From positions 2,790,001-2,854,000 of the forward strand of contig NZ_CP050153.1 in NCBI RefSeq assembly GCF_011617465.1: a stretch of DNA of 64,000 nucleotides, written 5' to 3'. The stretch's first letter is position 1; the number at the start of each line of letters is the position of its first letter. Below are positions 25,343 to 34,610 of the stretch, in pieces. The DNA comes from Brevibacterium pigmentatum. GTDB lineage: Bacteria; Actinomycetota; Actinomycetes; Actinomycetales; Brevibacteriaceae. A model generated the notes under the pieces. The model did no database searches and was not told the origin of the DNA. It was given only the letters and a program-made list of their open reading frames with translations. Made by a program: the position numbers and the translations under genes.

Positions 25343-26986
25343 TCACCCGCAGTCGGGAGCTTTGTCGCTGCCGTCGTATTCGGCAGGCAACTGCCCGGAC
25401 GCTTCGAGGTCGCCCTTCAACCACTTCGCCACGGCTCGCAGCGCGTAGGGGTTCGAATCATACGCGGTCACCGCGGATTTCGCCGAGGTGCTGCGCATCG
25501 TCCACGGAGCAGCGGTGCCCACAGCCACCTCGGCGGAGGTCGACGGGCTCAGGCTCACGGAGGTTCCGCCGGATCCGACGGTGAGGTCCTCGGCTTCGGC
25601 CGCTTCCTTCAGCGCCGCCTTCTCCTTGTCACTGCCGCCGACGATCGAGATCGAGTCCGTACCCGCGAAGGAGCATTTGCCCTTGAGCACGGTGAGGGAC
25701 TTGTCAGCGACCTTCGTGAGGACCTTCTTCGGATCCTTGGCGTCCGAGTCACCGGCCTGCACGCTCTTCTGCGCCTCGGCGGTGGCCAGCTGCGCGGCGA
25801 CGACGCGCTCGGACTTCTCGACGAGGTCCTTCTTCTTCAGCGTCCCGTCCCCCATCGCCTTGACGATCGCCTTCTGTGCCGCACCGGAATCCGGGGGCAT
25901 GAGCGCGATATCGGCTCCGGCGGCGAGCGCCTTGACGGTCTCTCCGCCGTTCAGGTTCTGCGGCACGGCTTTCATGTTCAGCGCATCCGTGGCGATGACG
26001 CCGTCATAGTCGAGGGTCTCACGCAGCGCCGAATACGCCTTCTCATTCAGCGTCGCGGGCGTCGTCTTCGCATCGGGCAGCCCGATATGGCCCATCATCA
26101 CCATCGGCACCCCGGCCCTGACCGCGGATTTGAACGGCAGGAGATCCGAGTCCTCCATCTCCTCGATCGACTTCTCCGACACCGGCAGGCTCTCGTGCGA
26201 ATCCACGCCGAGGCGGCCGTGTCCCGGGAAGTGCTTCGCCGAACTCGACACCCCACCGGAGCGGTAACCTTCGACGGCGTCGGCGACGACCTCGGCGACG
26301 TCCTCATGGTCGGTGCCGCCCGAGCGGACGTTGATCGCCTTGTCCTTCGGCCCGACCGTGACGTCGGAGTCCGGGGCGAAGTCGATGGTGAAGCCCAGAT
26401 CGGCGAGGTTCTTCCCCTGCACGGTCGTGGCGTCGGTGATGAGGTCGGAATCGTCGGTGGCGGCCAAGCCCATGAGTGGTGGGAACGGCAGCGCGGCCGA
26501 GCTCAGCCGAGACACCGGACCGCCTTCCTGGTCGACGCCGATCGACACGGGCTGGCCTTTAGTCCGTGCCCCGGAGATCTGACCAGTCAGTTTCGTGACC
26601 TGATCCTTCGTCGGATTCTCCGACAGGTTGTAACCCATGACGATGACCCCGCCGAGGTGGTTCTGCTTGACCATGTCCACCGGGGTCTGCGTGTCCGTGC
26701 CTTCCCAGGTGCCGATGATGAGGGACCCGGCGAGTTCGTCGTCGGAGAAGTCGCCGACGATGTCCGCGGCCTCATCTTTGAAATCGCCCGGATCCGCTTC
26801 GGCGGGATCGTCCAGAGACGATTCGGTCTCCGCCTGGGCACCCGATTGCGGACCAGACTCAGCGGCCGATCCCGCAGATGACTGCGTGTCATTGGTATCA
26901 GGTCCGGGCGTCGACGCTCCGCCGGAACAGCCGACGAGCGCGAGAGTCGTGGTCAGGGCCAGGAGGCTCAGGCGAGAACGCAACAT
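25343..26986 (-). CDS. Glycoside hydrolase family 3 lipoprotein (beta-N-acetylhexosaminidase, NagZ-like)
   Basis: This is a 547-aa surface lipoprotein: signal peptide, lipobox LVGC (lipid Cys20), a Ser/Gly/Ala/Glu-rich linker (about 21-70) and a GH3 barrel. VDQEGGPVSRL (151-161) and the catalytic His/acid motif KHFPGHG (251-257) match NagZ-type enzymes, and the likely nucleophile is D334 in IATDALNM. NagZ enzymes remove N-acetylglucosamine from muropeptides; outside the membrane this suggests wall recycling. About 150 C-terminal residues beyond the barrel are of unclear function. It stands alone between a convergent NlpC/P60 gene and the polyol operon. Confidence 0.9.
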   Translation of the reverse strand: MLRSRLSLLALTTTLALVGCSGGASTPGPDTNDTQSSAGSAAESGPQSGAQAETESSLDDPAEADPGDFKDEAADIVGDFSDDELAGSLIIGTWEGTDTQTPVDMVKQNHLGGVIVMGYNLSENPTKDQVTKLTGQISGARTKGQPVSIGVDQEGGPVSRLSSAALPFPPLMGLAATDDSDLITDATTVQGKNLADLGFTIDFAPDSDVTVGPKDKAINVRSGGTDHEDVAEVVADAVEGYRSGGVSSSAKHFPGHGRLGVDSHESLPVSEKSIEEMEDSDLLPFKSAVRAGVPMVMMGHIGLPDAKTTPATLNEKAYSALRETLDYDGVIATDALNMKAVPQNLNGGETVKALAAGADIALMPPDSGAAQKAIVKAMGDGTLKKKDLVEKSERVVAAQLATAEAQKSVQAGDSDAKDPKKVLTKVADKSLTVLKGKCSFAGTDSISIVGGSDKEKAALKEAAEAEDLTVGSGGTSVSLSPSTSAEVAVGTAAPWTMRSTSAKSAVTAYDSNPYALRAVAKWLKGDLEASGQLPAEYDGSDKAPDCG

Positions 26987-27024
26987 GCCTCCATGCTAAA
27001 CGTTCTCGCCTGCGCACCGCCTGT

Positions 27025-28539
27025 TCACAGCTCCTCGTGAGCGGCCAGGCGGCGGGCGGTCTCCTTCGCTCCTCGTTCGTGCAGTGATGCCAGTGCCTTC
27101 AGGTACGGTTCGGTGAACCTCGGCTCCTCGGCCAGCGGTCCGAAGAACTGTTCCTGCCGGACGAAGGCCAGCGGGTCCTCTCCCTGTGTCGCGGCCACCG
27201 CCTGCAGCTCCTCGGCATAGCGGTCGACGATGGTGAACCGACCGCCGGTCTCGTCATGTCCTTCGGCATAACGGGCCCACGAGGCGCAGATCGCCGCGGC
27301 CACCTCGATCGGGTGACCGAAGGCGAGGTTGTCCTTGACCACGGGCAGCAGCCATTTGGGGATCCGGTCGGATGATTCGGCACCGAGACGGGCGAGAGTA
27401 TCGCGGATCTCCGGGTTGCTGAACCGTTCGATGAGCGAATCTTTGTACTTCTCGAGGTCGATCCCGGGCAGCGGCGACAGGCTCGGTGTGCCCTCTTCGT
27501 CCATGTATCGGCGCAGGTAGACGGGGATGTCCGGGTTCGCCATCGCCTCGTGCGCGAAGGTGTATCCGCCGAGGAGGCCGAAGTACGCGAGCCCCTGATG
27601 CCCGGAGTTGAGCAGCCGCAGCTTCATATGCTCATAGGGCTGCACATCGTCGACGACCTGCACCCGGGCCTCTTCGTAGGGCGGACGTCCGGAGGTGAAG
27701 TCGTCTTCGAGCACCCATTGGAAGAAGGGCTCGGCGACGACCGGCCAGGCATCGGTGACTCCCGTGTCGGCCAGCAGATCGGCCCGGTCACCATCGGTGG
27801 TGGCCGGGGTGATGCGGTCGACCATCGAGTTCGGGAACGACACGGTCTCACCGATCCACTCGGCGAGATCGGCATCCACGAGGCGTGCGAAGGCAGCGAA
27901 CATCTTCGCCGCCACCTCACCGTTCTCGGAGATGTTGTCGCACGACTGCACGGTGAACGGTGCGACTCCGGCTTCGCGCCGCGCCCGCAGGGCGGAGACG
28001 ACGTATCCGAAGACGGTCGCCGGCAGCTCACCGGCGCGCAGGGCCTCGACATCGGCGACGATCGTCGGCTCGTCGGCAATGAACTCCCCGGTGACGGGGT
28101 TGACGTTGTAGCCGCCTTCGGTGACGGTCAGCGAGACGATCCTGATCGTCTCATCGGTGAGCAGATCGAGCAGTCCGGGAGGGTCGTCGGGTCCGAACCG
28201 GTAGTCGATGATCGACCCGATCACCCGACGCTCCTTGGCCCCGTCGGCGTGCTTGAGCGTCAGCGTGTACAGATGGTCTTGGTCGGCCAGGGCGTCGCGC
28301 ATGGCCACATCGTGCGGCAGCACTCCTGCCCCGACGATCCCCCAGTCGGTCGCGAGCCCTGACTGCATGAGGTCGTCGAGGACCATCGCCATATGGGCGC
28401 GGTGGAATCCGCCGACTCCGAAGTGGACGATGCCGGGACGAACGGCCGACCGATCATAGGTGGGGACGGCGATTCCGTGGTCGGCCACCTCGGCGAGGTT
28501 ATGGGTGTTGAGGGACAGCGCGGTGGTCGGTGCGGTCAT
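27025..28539 (-). CDS. Mannitol/D-arabitol dehydrogenase (polyol-specific long-chain dehydrogenase)
   Basis: This 504-aa NAD-dependent enzyme of the MtlD/DalD/UxaB long-chain family oxidises a polyol to a ketose. The nucleotide-binding GVGGFHRAH motif is at 41-49, and the catalytic triad K306-x4-N311-x2-H314 lies in KLRLLNSGHQ. The ATG at 28539 overlaps the upstream permease stop by four bases. Since a xylulokinase lies in the divergent arm, D-arabitol to D-xylulose is a good candidate reaction, with mannitol to fructose also possible; the sequence alone does not decide. Confidence 0.9.
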   Translation of the reverse strand: MTAPTTALSLNTHNLAEVADHGIAVPTYDRSAVRPGIVHFGVGGFHRAHMAMVLDDLMQSGLATDWGIVGAGVLPHDVAMRDALADQDHLYTLTLKHADGAKERRVIGSIIDYRFGPDDPPGLLDLLTDETIRIVSLTVTEGGYNVNPVTGEFIADEPTIVADVEALRAGELPATVFGYVVSALRARREAGVAPFTVQSCDNISENGEVAAKMFAAFARLVDADLAEWIGETVSFPNSMVDRITPATTDGDRADLLADTGVTDAWPVVAEPFFQWVLEDDFTSGRPPYEEARVQVVDDVQPYEHMKLRLLNSGHQGLAYFGLLGGYTFAHEAMANPDIPVYLRRYMDEEGTPSLSPLPGIDLEKYKDSLIERFSNPEIRDTLARLGAESSDRIPKWLLPVVKDNLAFGHPIEVAAAICASWARYAEGHDETGGRFTIVDRYAEELQAVAATQGEDPLAFVRQEQFFGPLAEEPRFTEPYLKALASLHERGAKETARRLAAHEEL

Positions 28540-29489
28540 TTGACGGCTCCCATGGACAGGCCCTGGACGAGTTTGTCCTGGGCGGCGATTCCGGCCACGA
28601 GCACGGGCACGGAGATGATGAGCGAGGCCGCGCACACCTGCGACAGGAACAGACCCTGGGAGGTGACGAAGCTGGTGAGGAACACGGGTGCCGTCGACGC
28701 CGCCGTGGAGGTGAGCACCGTGGCGAAGAGGAGTTCGTTCCACGAGAAGATGAAGCAGATCAGGGCGGTCGCGGCCAGTCCGGGGGCCGTCAGCGGCAGC
28801 AGGATCTGCATGAATACACGCGGCAGTCGGGCACCGTCGAGTTCGGCGGCTTCGAGGACTTCGACGGGCACCTCGGCGAGGAAGGAGCGCATCATCCACA
28901 CCGCGATCGGCATGTTCATCGCCGAGTAGATGATGATGAGCAGCAGCCAGGTGTCGAGGATGCCGAAGGACTTCGCGACGAGGTAGACGGGCAGGAGGCC
29001 CGCCACCATCGGCAGCATCTTCGTCGACAGCAGGAAGAACAGCACGTCAGACCAGCGTTCGATGCGGCGGATCGCCAGCGAATACGCGGCCATCGTGGAC
29101 AGGACGAGGACGATGAGGGTCGACACGATCGCGGCGACGGCGGAGTTGATGAGGAACGGCCACGGGTTCGCGCCGTTGCCGCCGCCGAAGAAGTTCGCAT
29201 AGGACTCCAAGGTCAGCGGGGCGAAGTAGCTCGGCGGGTTCGTCGAGGCATCGGTCTCCGCGTGCAGGCTGGTCAGCAGCATCCACAGCAGGGGTGAGAC
29301 GAACAGGAGTCCGACGAACCAGGCCAACAGGCCGAGCAGGATCTTGCCCGCCCGACCCTGGCCGGGCCGCCTCGGTGCGTTCGCCTTCCGCCGAGGCGGC
29401 TCTGCGGATCCGGGTCCGCCCGGTTCGGTCGGGGTGGGGGTCACCCCGGATGCGGGGTGGGAGTCCACGGTGAGATCGGGGGTGCTCAT
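28536..29489 (-). CDS. Polyol ABC transporter permease (MalG/SmoG type)
   Basis: This 317-aa inner-membrane permease has six hydrophobic segments after an unusually long hydrophilic N-terminus (about 45 residues, Pro/Gly/Arg-rich). The EAA loop, EAAELDGARLPRVFMQILLPLTAPGL, contacts the ATPase. It overlaps both neighbours by four bases (ATGA). Two CCGCCTCGG motif copies in opposite orientation lie in the N-terminal coding part (about 29369 and 29391). Confidence 0.9.
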   Translation of the reverse strand: MSTPDLTVDSHPASGVTPTPTEPGGPGSAEPPRRKANAPRRPGQGRAGKILLGLLAWFVGLLFVSPLLWMLLTSLHAETDASTNPPSYFAPLTLESYANFFGGGNGANPWPFLINSAVAAIVSTLIVLVLSTMAAYSLAIRRIERWSDVLFFLLSTKMLPMVAGLLPVYLVAKSFGILDTWLLLIIIYSAMNMPIAVWMMRSFLAEVPVEVLEAAELDGARLPRVFMQILLPLTAPGLAATALICFIFSWNELLFATVLTSTAASTAPVFLTSFVTSQGLFLSQVCAASLIISVPVLVAGIAAQDKLVQGLSMGAVK

Positions 29490-30457
29490 GAGTTCTCCTC
29501 CTTGAGCAGGGTCGATGCGGTGCGCAGGGCGAAGGTCGCGGTGATGAGCGAGGCGATGACGACGATGACGCCGACGGCGGACGCGACTCCGTTGTCCTGG
29601 GCGACGAAGAACTCCTGGTAGATGACATACGGCAGGGTGGCCGTGCCGAGTCCTCCGGAGGTCATGGTGAAGACCATGTCGAAGTTCTGGACGATGTAGA
29701 TCGTGCCCAGCAGCGCGGCGAGCTCGATGTATCGACGCAGGTGGGGCAGGGTGATGAAGCGGAAGGTCTGCCACGGTCCGGCCCCGTCGACCAGCGCCGC
29801 CTCGTAGACGTCCATGGGTCGCGACTGCAGTCCGGCGAGCATGATGAGCATCATGAACGGCGTCCACTGCCAGACGAGGACGATCCCGATGCCCAGCAGC
29901 GGATTGGAGGTCATGAGGTCCGGCTGCGGAGCGTTCTCACCGAACACTGTGGTCAGCAGCCCGTTGATCAGACCGTAGGAGGGGTTGAAGATCGCGTGCT
30001 TGAACAGCAGCGCGGCGGCGACGGGAACGACGAGGAACGGGGTGATCATCAAGGTGCGGACGAACCCCCGGCCGATGAACTTCCGATCGAGCAGCAGGGC
30101 GATGCCCAGTCCCAGCAGAGCGGAAGCCAACACGACGCCGACGGTGAGCCCGACGGTGACGAACACGGCCTTGAGCAGGTTCGCATCGGTGAAGACGGTG
30201 ACATAGTTCTGCAGCGTTCCGAAGCTGATGTCATCGGGGTAGGCGGCATTCCAGTTCATGAACGAGATGATGATCGTGATCGCGAACGGAATCTGGGTGA
30301 CGAGGATGACGAAGATCAGCGCCGGCAGCATGGGCGCACGTTTGAGCCATCGATCCTTGGCACGGGGTTTCGGCGGCGTGATCGGCTGCGATGCACGCTC
30401 AGCGGCTGGAGCTGACACTTCGAAATCCTTCGTCAGGTGGGTGGTGCGGGCAGTCAC
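29486..30457 (-). CDS. Polyol ABC transporter permease (MalF/SmoF type)
   Basis: This 323-aa membrane subunit has six to seven helices, and the EAA loop EAALVDGAGPWQTFRFITLPHL near residues 218-240. It pairs with the MalG-like subunit to make the channel. The GTG start overlaps the receptor stop by four bases (GTGA), and its stop overlaps the next start, so translation of receptor, both permeases and dehydrogenase is coupled. Confidence 0.9.
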   Translation of the reverse strand: MTARTTHLTKDFEVSAPAAERASQPITPPKPRAKDRWLKRAPMLPALIFVILVTQIPFAITIIISFMNWNAAYPDDISFGTLQNYVTVFTDANLLKAVFVTVGLTVGVVLASALLGLGIALLLDRKFIGRGFVRTLMITPFLVVPVAAALLFKHAIFNPSYGLINGLLTTVFGENAPQPDLMTSNPLLGIGIVLVWQWTPFMMLIMLAGLQSRPMDVYEAALVDGAGPWQTFRFITLPHLRRYIELAALLGTIYIVQNFDMVFTMTSGGLGTATLPYVIYQEFFVAQDNGVASAVGVIVVIASLITATFALRTASTLLKEENS

Positions 30458-31812
30458 TTCTTGTACTTGTCTCCGACCTTCTCCGCGGCCTTCTGTCCCT
30501 TCTCCAGGGCAGCGTCGGCGGTCGTGCGTCCGGCGATGGCGGAGCTGACGTCTTCGGAGATGCCCGTGGCGAGATCCGCGAATTCGGGGATCGTCACGAA
30601 CTGGACGCCCAGCGTCGGCCGCGGCTGGACTCCGGGGCTGACCGGATCGGCCGAGTTGATGGCGTCTTCGGTCTGCTTGAAGAAGGGCTCAGCAGCCTTC
30701 TGATACTCGGGGTTCTCATAGGTCGAGGTCCGCTTGCCGGCGGGCACATGCTGCCAGCCGAGCTCCTCGGCGACGGTCTCCTCGTAGTCCTTCGACGAGG
30801 CCCAGGCGACGAACTGCTTCGCCGCGTCCTGGTTCTTGCCCGCAGCCTGGATGCCCCACGCCCAGGTGTAGAGCCAGGAGCTCGACTCCGTCTCCTTCAC
30901 AGGTGCCGCGACGTAGCCGATCTTGCCCTTGACGGGAGAGTCATCGGCTTCGAGGGTGCCGGTGGCGGCCGTCGAGTCGTACCACATGGCGACCTTGCCC
31001 TGCTGCAGGTTCGTCAGGCATTCGGTGTAACCGGCCTGCGGGGCACCGGATTCGCCGTGGTCCTTGATGAGATCGACGTAGAAGTTCGTCGCCTCCTTGA
31101 ATTCCTTCGAGTCGACCTGGGCGTTCCAATCCTCGTCGAACCAGGTGCCGCCGAAGGTGTTGACCACGGTCGTCAGCGGGGCGAACATCTCACCCCAGCC
31201 GGGCAGTCCGCGCAGGCAGATGCCCTTCGTGCCCTTCTCCGCACCGTCGACCTTCGCCGCGAGCTTCGCGACTTCGTCCCAGGTCGGCTTCTCCGGCATC
31301 TCCACACCGGCCGTCTCGAAGATGTCCGTGCGGTACATGAGGAACGAGCCCTCACCGTAGAACGGCTCGCCGTAGATCTTGTCGTCGACCGTCATCGATT
31401 CGGCCATGGGGGCCAGGATGTCGTCCTGGTCGAAGCCCTCGGCATCGACGACGCCTTCATCCATGGGCGTGAGCCACTTGTTCTTCGCGTAGGTCGGGAT
31501 CTCGTAGTTCGACAACGAGGCGACGTCGTAGTTGCCGGCCTGGGCGGCGAACTCCTGGCCGATCTTCGCCCGCACCTCGTTCTCGGGCAGCACGGTGTAG
31601 TTGACCTTGATGCCGGTGTCCTTGGTGAAATGGTCGGCCGTGAGCTTCTGCAGGTCCTGCATCTGCGGGTTGTTGACCATGAGGACGTTGACCTCATCGC
31701 CGCCGCCTCCGGCCGAGCTGCCACCGGCGCCGCCACAGCCGGACAATGCCAGCGCTCCGACCATTCCGATGGCCGCCCAGGTGACTCTCCGGCCTGTGAT
31801 CAGGTGTTTCAT
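30454..31812 (-). CDS. Polyol ABC transporter substrate-binding lipoprotein
   Basis: This extracellular receptor has 452 aa and belongs to solute-binding family 1 (SBP_bac_1). A Lys/Arg-rich start, a hydrophobic run and the lipobox LSGC (Cys26) are followed by a Gly/Ser linker and a binding fold beginning VNVLMVNNPQMQDLQKL. The ATG at 31812, preceded by GGAAGG, gives a proper signal peptide, unlike a longer reading from 31854. It is the first gene of the minus-strand polyol operon, facing the operator region. Confidence 0.92.
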   Translation of the reverse strand: MKHLITGRRVTWAAIGMVGALALSGCGGAGGSSAGGGGDEVNVLMVNNPQMQDLQKLTADHFTKDTGIKVNYTVLPENEVRAKIGQEFAAQAGNYDVASLSNYEIPTYAKNKWLTPMDEGVVDAEGFDQDDILAPMAESMTVDDKIYGEPFYGEGSFLMYRTDIFETAGVEMPEKPTWDEVAKLAAKVDGAEKGTKGICLRGLPGWGEMFAPLTTVVNTFGGTWFDEDWNAQVDSKEFKEATNFYVDLIKDHGESGAPQAGYTECLTNLQQGKVAMWYDSTAATGTLEADDSPVKGKIGYVAAPVKETESSSWLYTWAWGIQAAGKNQDAAKQFVAWASSKDYEETVAEELGWQHVPAGKRTSTYENPEYQKAAEPFFKQTEDAINSADPVSPGVQPRPTLGVQFVTIPEFADLATGISEDVSSAIAGRTTADAALEKGQKAAEKVGDKYKK

Positions 31813-31981
31813 CGTTGTGCCTTCCCTCGTCCTTGCGGGATTGCAGCCCGCCATCGGTTCGCTGCGAGAAAATCATATGAGCATCGGCGCTCATATGTGC
31901 AATACTGTGTCACGAACCGATCAGATGTGCAACACTTCACATATGAGCGAACACAAAGACGTCGACGCCGAAGGGAGGACA
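31813..31981. promoter_or_regulatory. Polyol regulon operator/promoter region
   Basis: A 24-bp inverted repeat CATATGAGC-N6-GCTCATATG lies at 31874-31897. Overlapping it and downstream, ATGTGCAA occurs twice in direct orientation at 31895-31902 and 31925-31932, exactly 30 bp apart (about three helical turns). A second partial dyad ATGTG-N8-CACAT lies at about 31925-31942. These are strong candidate binding sites for the adjacent SorC-type regulator, controlling both arms. Confidence 0.75.
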
Positions 31982-32953
31982 ATGTCCACGGTGCCCACCG
32001 CCCGCCACCGACGCTTCCTCGCGCAGCTGGCCCGCGATCACTACCTCGAGGGTCGGTCGAAGGTCGAGATCGGCAAGGCGAACGGACTCAGCCGGTTCCA
32101 GGTCGCCCGCCTCCTCCAAGAGGCCGTCGACACCGGAGTCGTGACCATCAACATCGAAGCCGATGTCGGTGAAGCCGACGGTCTGGCCGAGCAGGTCGCG
32201 GAATCGCTGGGCCTGAACTCGGTCGTCATCGTCGACATCCCCGACGACACCCAGGCCTCCCAGCAGATGGGCCGTGCCGCACTGTCGCTGGTCGGTCGCC
32301 ACGCTCATGCGGGAATGCGCATCGGCCTGTCCTGGTCGCGCACGCTCGATTCCGCGGCCGCATTCACTCCGGCCCTGCCCCGGTGCACCATCGTCCAGCT
32401 CGCCGGTGCCCTCCGCTTGGAATCGCACCGTCCCAGCTCGGAGATCTTCACCCGACTGGGCCAGGATCCGGCCGTGAGCATGGTCCGCCTGCCCGCCCCG
32501 CTGCTCGTCACCGAGGCCGGAACCGCCGCCGACCTGCGTGCACTGCCCGAGATCTCCGGAACTCTGGCCGCCGCCGATGACCTCGACCTCGCCGTGGTCT
32601 CCGTGGCATCCTGGGCCGAGGGCCTGTCCTCCGTGTGGGAGAAATGCTCCCCCGCCCAGCGTCAGGCCGGCATCGACGACGGCGCCATCGCCGAGGTTTC
32701 CGGCCGGCTGTTCGCCGCCGACGGAGCCGATGTCACCACGATCGACGACCGCGTCATCGCCGTCACCCTCGATCAGCTCCGCCGCGCCACGACGACCGTC
32801 GGAGTCGCCCGCGGAGCCGAACGCGCCCGCGCCGTCCGGGCCGCCTGTGCCGCCGGGATCCTCGATATCGCGATCATCGATCGTGCACTCGCCGATGAGA
32901 TCCTCGCCGAGGCGGCCGGTACTTCCCCATCTGCAGCCGAGGAGTCCCGATGA
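31982..32953 (+). CDS. SorC/DeoR-type sugar-binding transcriptional regulator
   Basis: This 323-aa regulator has an N-terminal helix-turn-helix (about residues 15-55; GRSKVEIGKANGLSRFQVARLLQEA) followed by the sugar-phosphate-binding domain of the SorC family (about 60-315, ending in VRAACAAGILDIAIIDRALADEIL). Such proteins usually respond to a phosphorylated sugar, here possibly xylulose 5-phosphate or a relative. An in-frame ATG at 31943 exists but lies within an operator half-site; GGGAGGACA directly before 31982 favours the later start. It overlaps the kinase start by four bases. Confidence 0.9.
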   Translation: MSTVPTARHRRFLAQLARDHYLEGRSKVEIGKANGLSRFQVARLLQEAVDTGVVTINIEADVGEADGLAEQVAESLGLNSVVIVDIPDDTQASQQMGRAALSLVGRHAHAGMRIGLSWSRTLDSAAAFTPALPRCTIVQLAGALRLESHRPSSEIFTRLGQDPAVSMVRLPAPLLVTEAGTAADLRALPEISGTLAAADDLDLAVVSVASWAEGLSSVWEKCSPAQRQAGIDDGAIAEVSGRLFAADGADVTTIDDRVIAVTLDQLRRATTTVGVARGAERARAVRAACAAGILDIAIIDRALADEILAEAAGTSPSAAEESR

Positions 32954-34605
32954 GTGCGAATCGCAGGTTCGTCGCCGGCGTCGACTCGTCGACCCAGAGC
33001 TGCAAGGTCGTCATCGCCGACCCGGACTCCGGTGACATCATCCGCACCGGTTCGGCCCCGCACCCGCCAGGCACCGAGGTCGACCCCGAGGCGTGGTGGA
33101 CGGCTCTGCATGAGGCGATCGCGGCCGCCGGCGGACTCGATGATGTCGCGGGATTGAGCATCAGCGGTCAGCAGCATGGCCTCGTCGCCCTCGACTCAGA
33201 GGGACGGGTCATCCGTGACGCCCTGCTGTGGAACGACCTGCGCAGCAAGGCCGCGGCCAGGGACCTCATCGCCGAGGTCGGGGCTGCCGACTATGTCGCA
33301 CGCACCGGGATCCTGCCCGTCGCCTCATTCACCGCCGCCAAACTGCGGTGGCTGCGCGATGCCGAACCGGACAACGCCGCCCGGGTCGCCGCCGTCGCCC
33401 TGCCCCATGACTGGCTGACCTGGCGCTTCCTCGGATACGGACCCGCCGACGTCTCCGCTCGCGGTCCCGTGCTCGACGCGCTGGTCACCTACGCCTCCGA
33501 CGCCAGCGGCACCGCCTACTTCGACCCCTCCGCCTCCCGCTACGACCTCGACCTCTTCCAGACCACTTTCGGTCGGCCCCCTCGTGAAGCTGCGGGATTG
33601 CCGTGCGCCGCGGATACGGACGTGGAGACGGATTCACCGGAGGTAGACGGGGACGGGCGAGCCGCCTCGGCGATCATCCTTCCCCGGGTCCTCACCTCCA
33701 CCGAGGCCGCCGGGCACAGCCCGGACGGAATCGTCGTGGGGCCCGGGGCCGGGGACAATGCGGCCGCGGCGCTGGGACTCGGGGTCACCTCGGGGGATCT
33801 CGTCATCTCGATCGGCACCTCGGGCACAGTCTTCGGCACCACCGACCTGACCATCGCCGATTCGACCGGCGCGGTCGCCGGATTCGCCTCGGCCGACGGC
33901 GGGCGCCTGCCGCTGGTCGCCACGCTCAATGCGGCCAGGGTCCTCGATTCGGCGGCGACGCTGCTGCGTGTCAGCCACGACGAACTCGCGGCCCTGGCTC
34001 TGGCGTCCCGGCCGGGATCGGACGGGCTCACGCTCGTGCCGTACTTCGAGGGCGAGCGCACCCCGAATCTGCCCGATGCCACGGCCCGCCTCGAGGGGAT
34101 GACCTTGGCGAACTCCTCGGCGGAGAACGTCGCGCGGGCCTTCGTCGAAGGCATGCTGTGCGGTCTGGCGGACGGCCTCGACGCGGTGCAGGCGCAGGGG
34201 TTGGAGGCCGGACGGCTGCTGCTCATCGGCGGGGCGGCGCGCAATCCCGCCGTCCGTGAGGTCGCCCGCGATATCTTCACCGTGCCCATCGACGTTCCCG
34301 AGCAAGCCGAATACGTCGCCATCGGTGCGGCCCGGCAGGCGGCGTGGACGCTGTCGGGGAGCCTGCCGGACTGGAGCGTCGAGCTCGTCGCCACTCTGCA
34401 TCCGCGGCCATCGCGGGTGCGTCAGCAGTACCGGTTCTATGCACAGCAGACGGCGCATCTCGTCTCGTCCGAAAGCTCGTCGCCCGATCGCTCATCGTCC
34501 GAAAATTCGTCGCCCGATCAAACACCGTCCGATCAAACTCTGTCCGATCAATCACCGACCGATCATCGTGGATCTTCGGGTGCGAATGCATCCGTGAAAG
34601 GTTGA
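32950..34605 (+). CDS. xylB: Xylulokinase (FGGY family)
   Basis: The enzyme phosphorylates D-xylulose for the pentose phosphate pathway. The protein has 551 aa, about 60 longer than typical XylB. The N-terminal FGGY motif GVDSSTQSCK (10-19), SGQQHGLVALD and the catalytic-Asp region (LPHDWLTWRFLG) are present. The ATP-binding part carries GAGDNAAAALGLGV, with SIGTSGTVF after it. A C-terminal tail (about 505-551) repeats SSESSSPDRSSSENSSPDQ-like units, Ser/Pro/Asp-rich and AT-richer in DNA, and is likely disordered. Its position with a polyol dehydrogenase fits an arabitol-to-xylulose route. Confidence 0.9.
   Translation: MSANRRFVAGVDSSTQSCKVVIADPDSGDIIRTGSAPHPPGTEVDPEAWWTALHEAIAAAGGLDDVAGLSISGQQHGLVALDSEGRVIRDALLWNDLRSKAAARDLIAEVGAADYVARTGILPVASFTAAKLRWLRDAEPDNAARVAAVALPHDWLTWRFLGYGPADVSARGPVLDALVTYASDASGTAYFDPSASRYDLDLFQTTFGRPPREAAGLPCAADTDVETDSPEVDGDGRAASAIILPRVLTSTEAAGHSPDGIVVGPGAGDNAAAALGLGVTSGDLVISIGTSGTVFGTTDLTIADSTGAVAGFASADGGRLPLVATLNAARVLDSAATLLRVSHDELAALALASRPGSDGLTLVPYFEGERTPNLPDATARLEGMTLANSSAENVARAFVEGMLCGLADGLDAVQAQGLEAGRLLLIGGAARNPAVREVARDIFTVPIDVPEQAEYVAIGAARQAAWTLSGSLPDWSVELVATLHPRPSRVRQQYRFYAQQTAHLVSSESSSPDRSSSENSSPDQTPSDQTLSDQSPTDHRGSSGANASVKG
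34460..34580. repeat. Degenerate tandem repeat in the xylB 3' end
   Basis: Units of CGTCCGATCAAAC and close variants (CGTCCGAAAATTCGTCGCCCGATC) repeat in register with codons, giving the SSP/SD repeats of the C-terminal tail. The segment is visibly less GC-rich than the rest of the gene. Confidence 0.6.
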
Positions 34606-34610
34606 GAACA

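Noticed and set aside
27025..28899. Upstream extension of the polyol dehydrogenase to 28899
   Set aside because: The added 120 residues are the permease gene read in another frame; ATG 28539 with a 4-bp overlap is the natural start.
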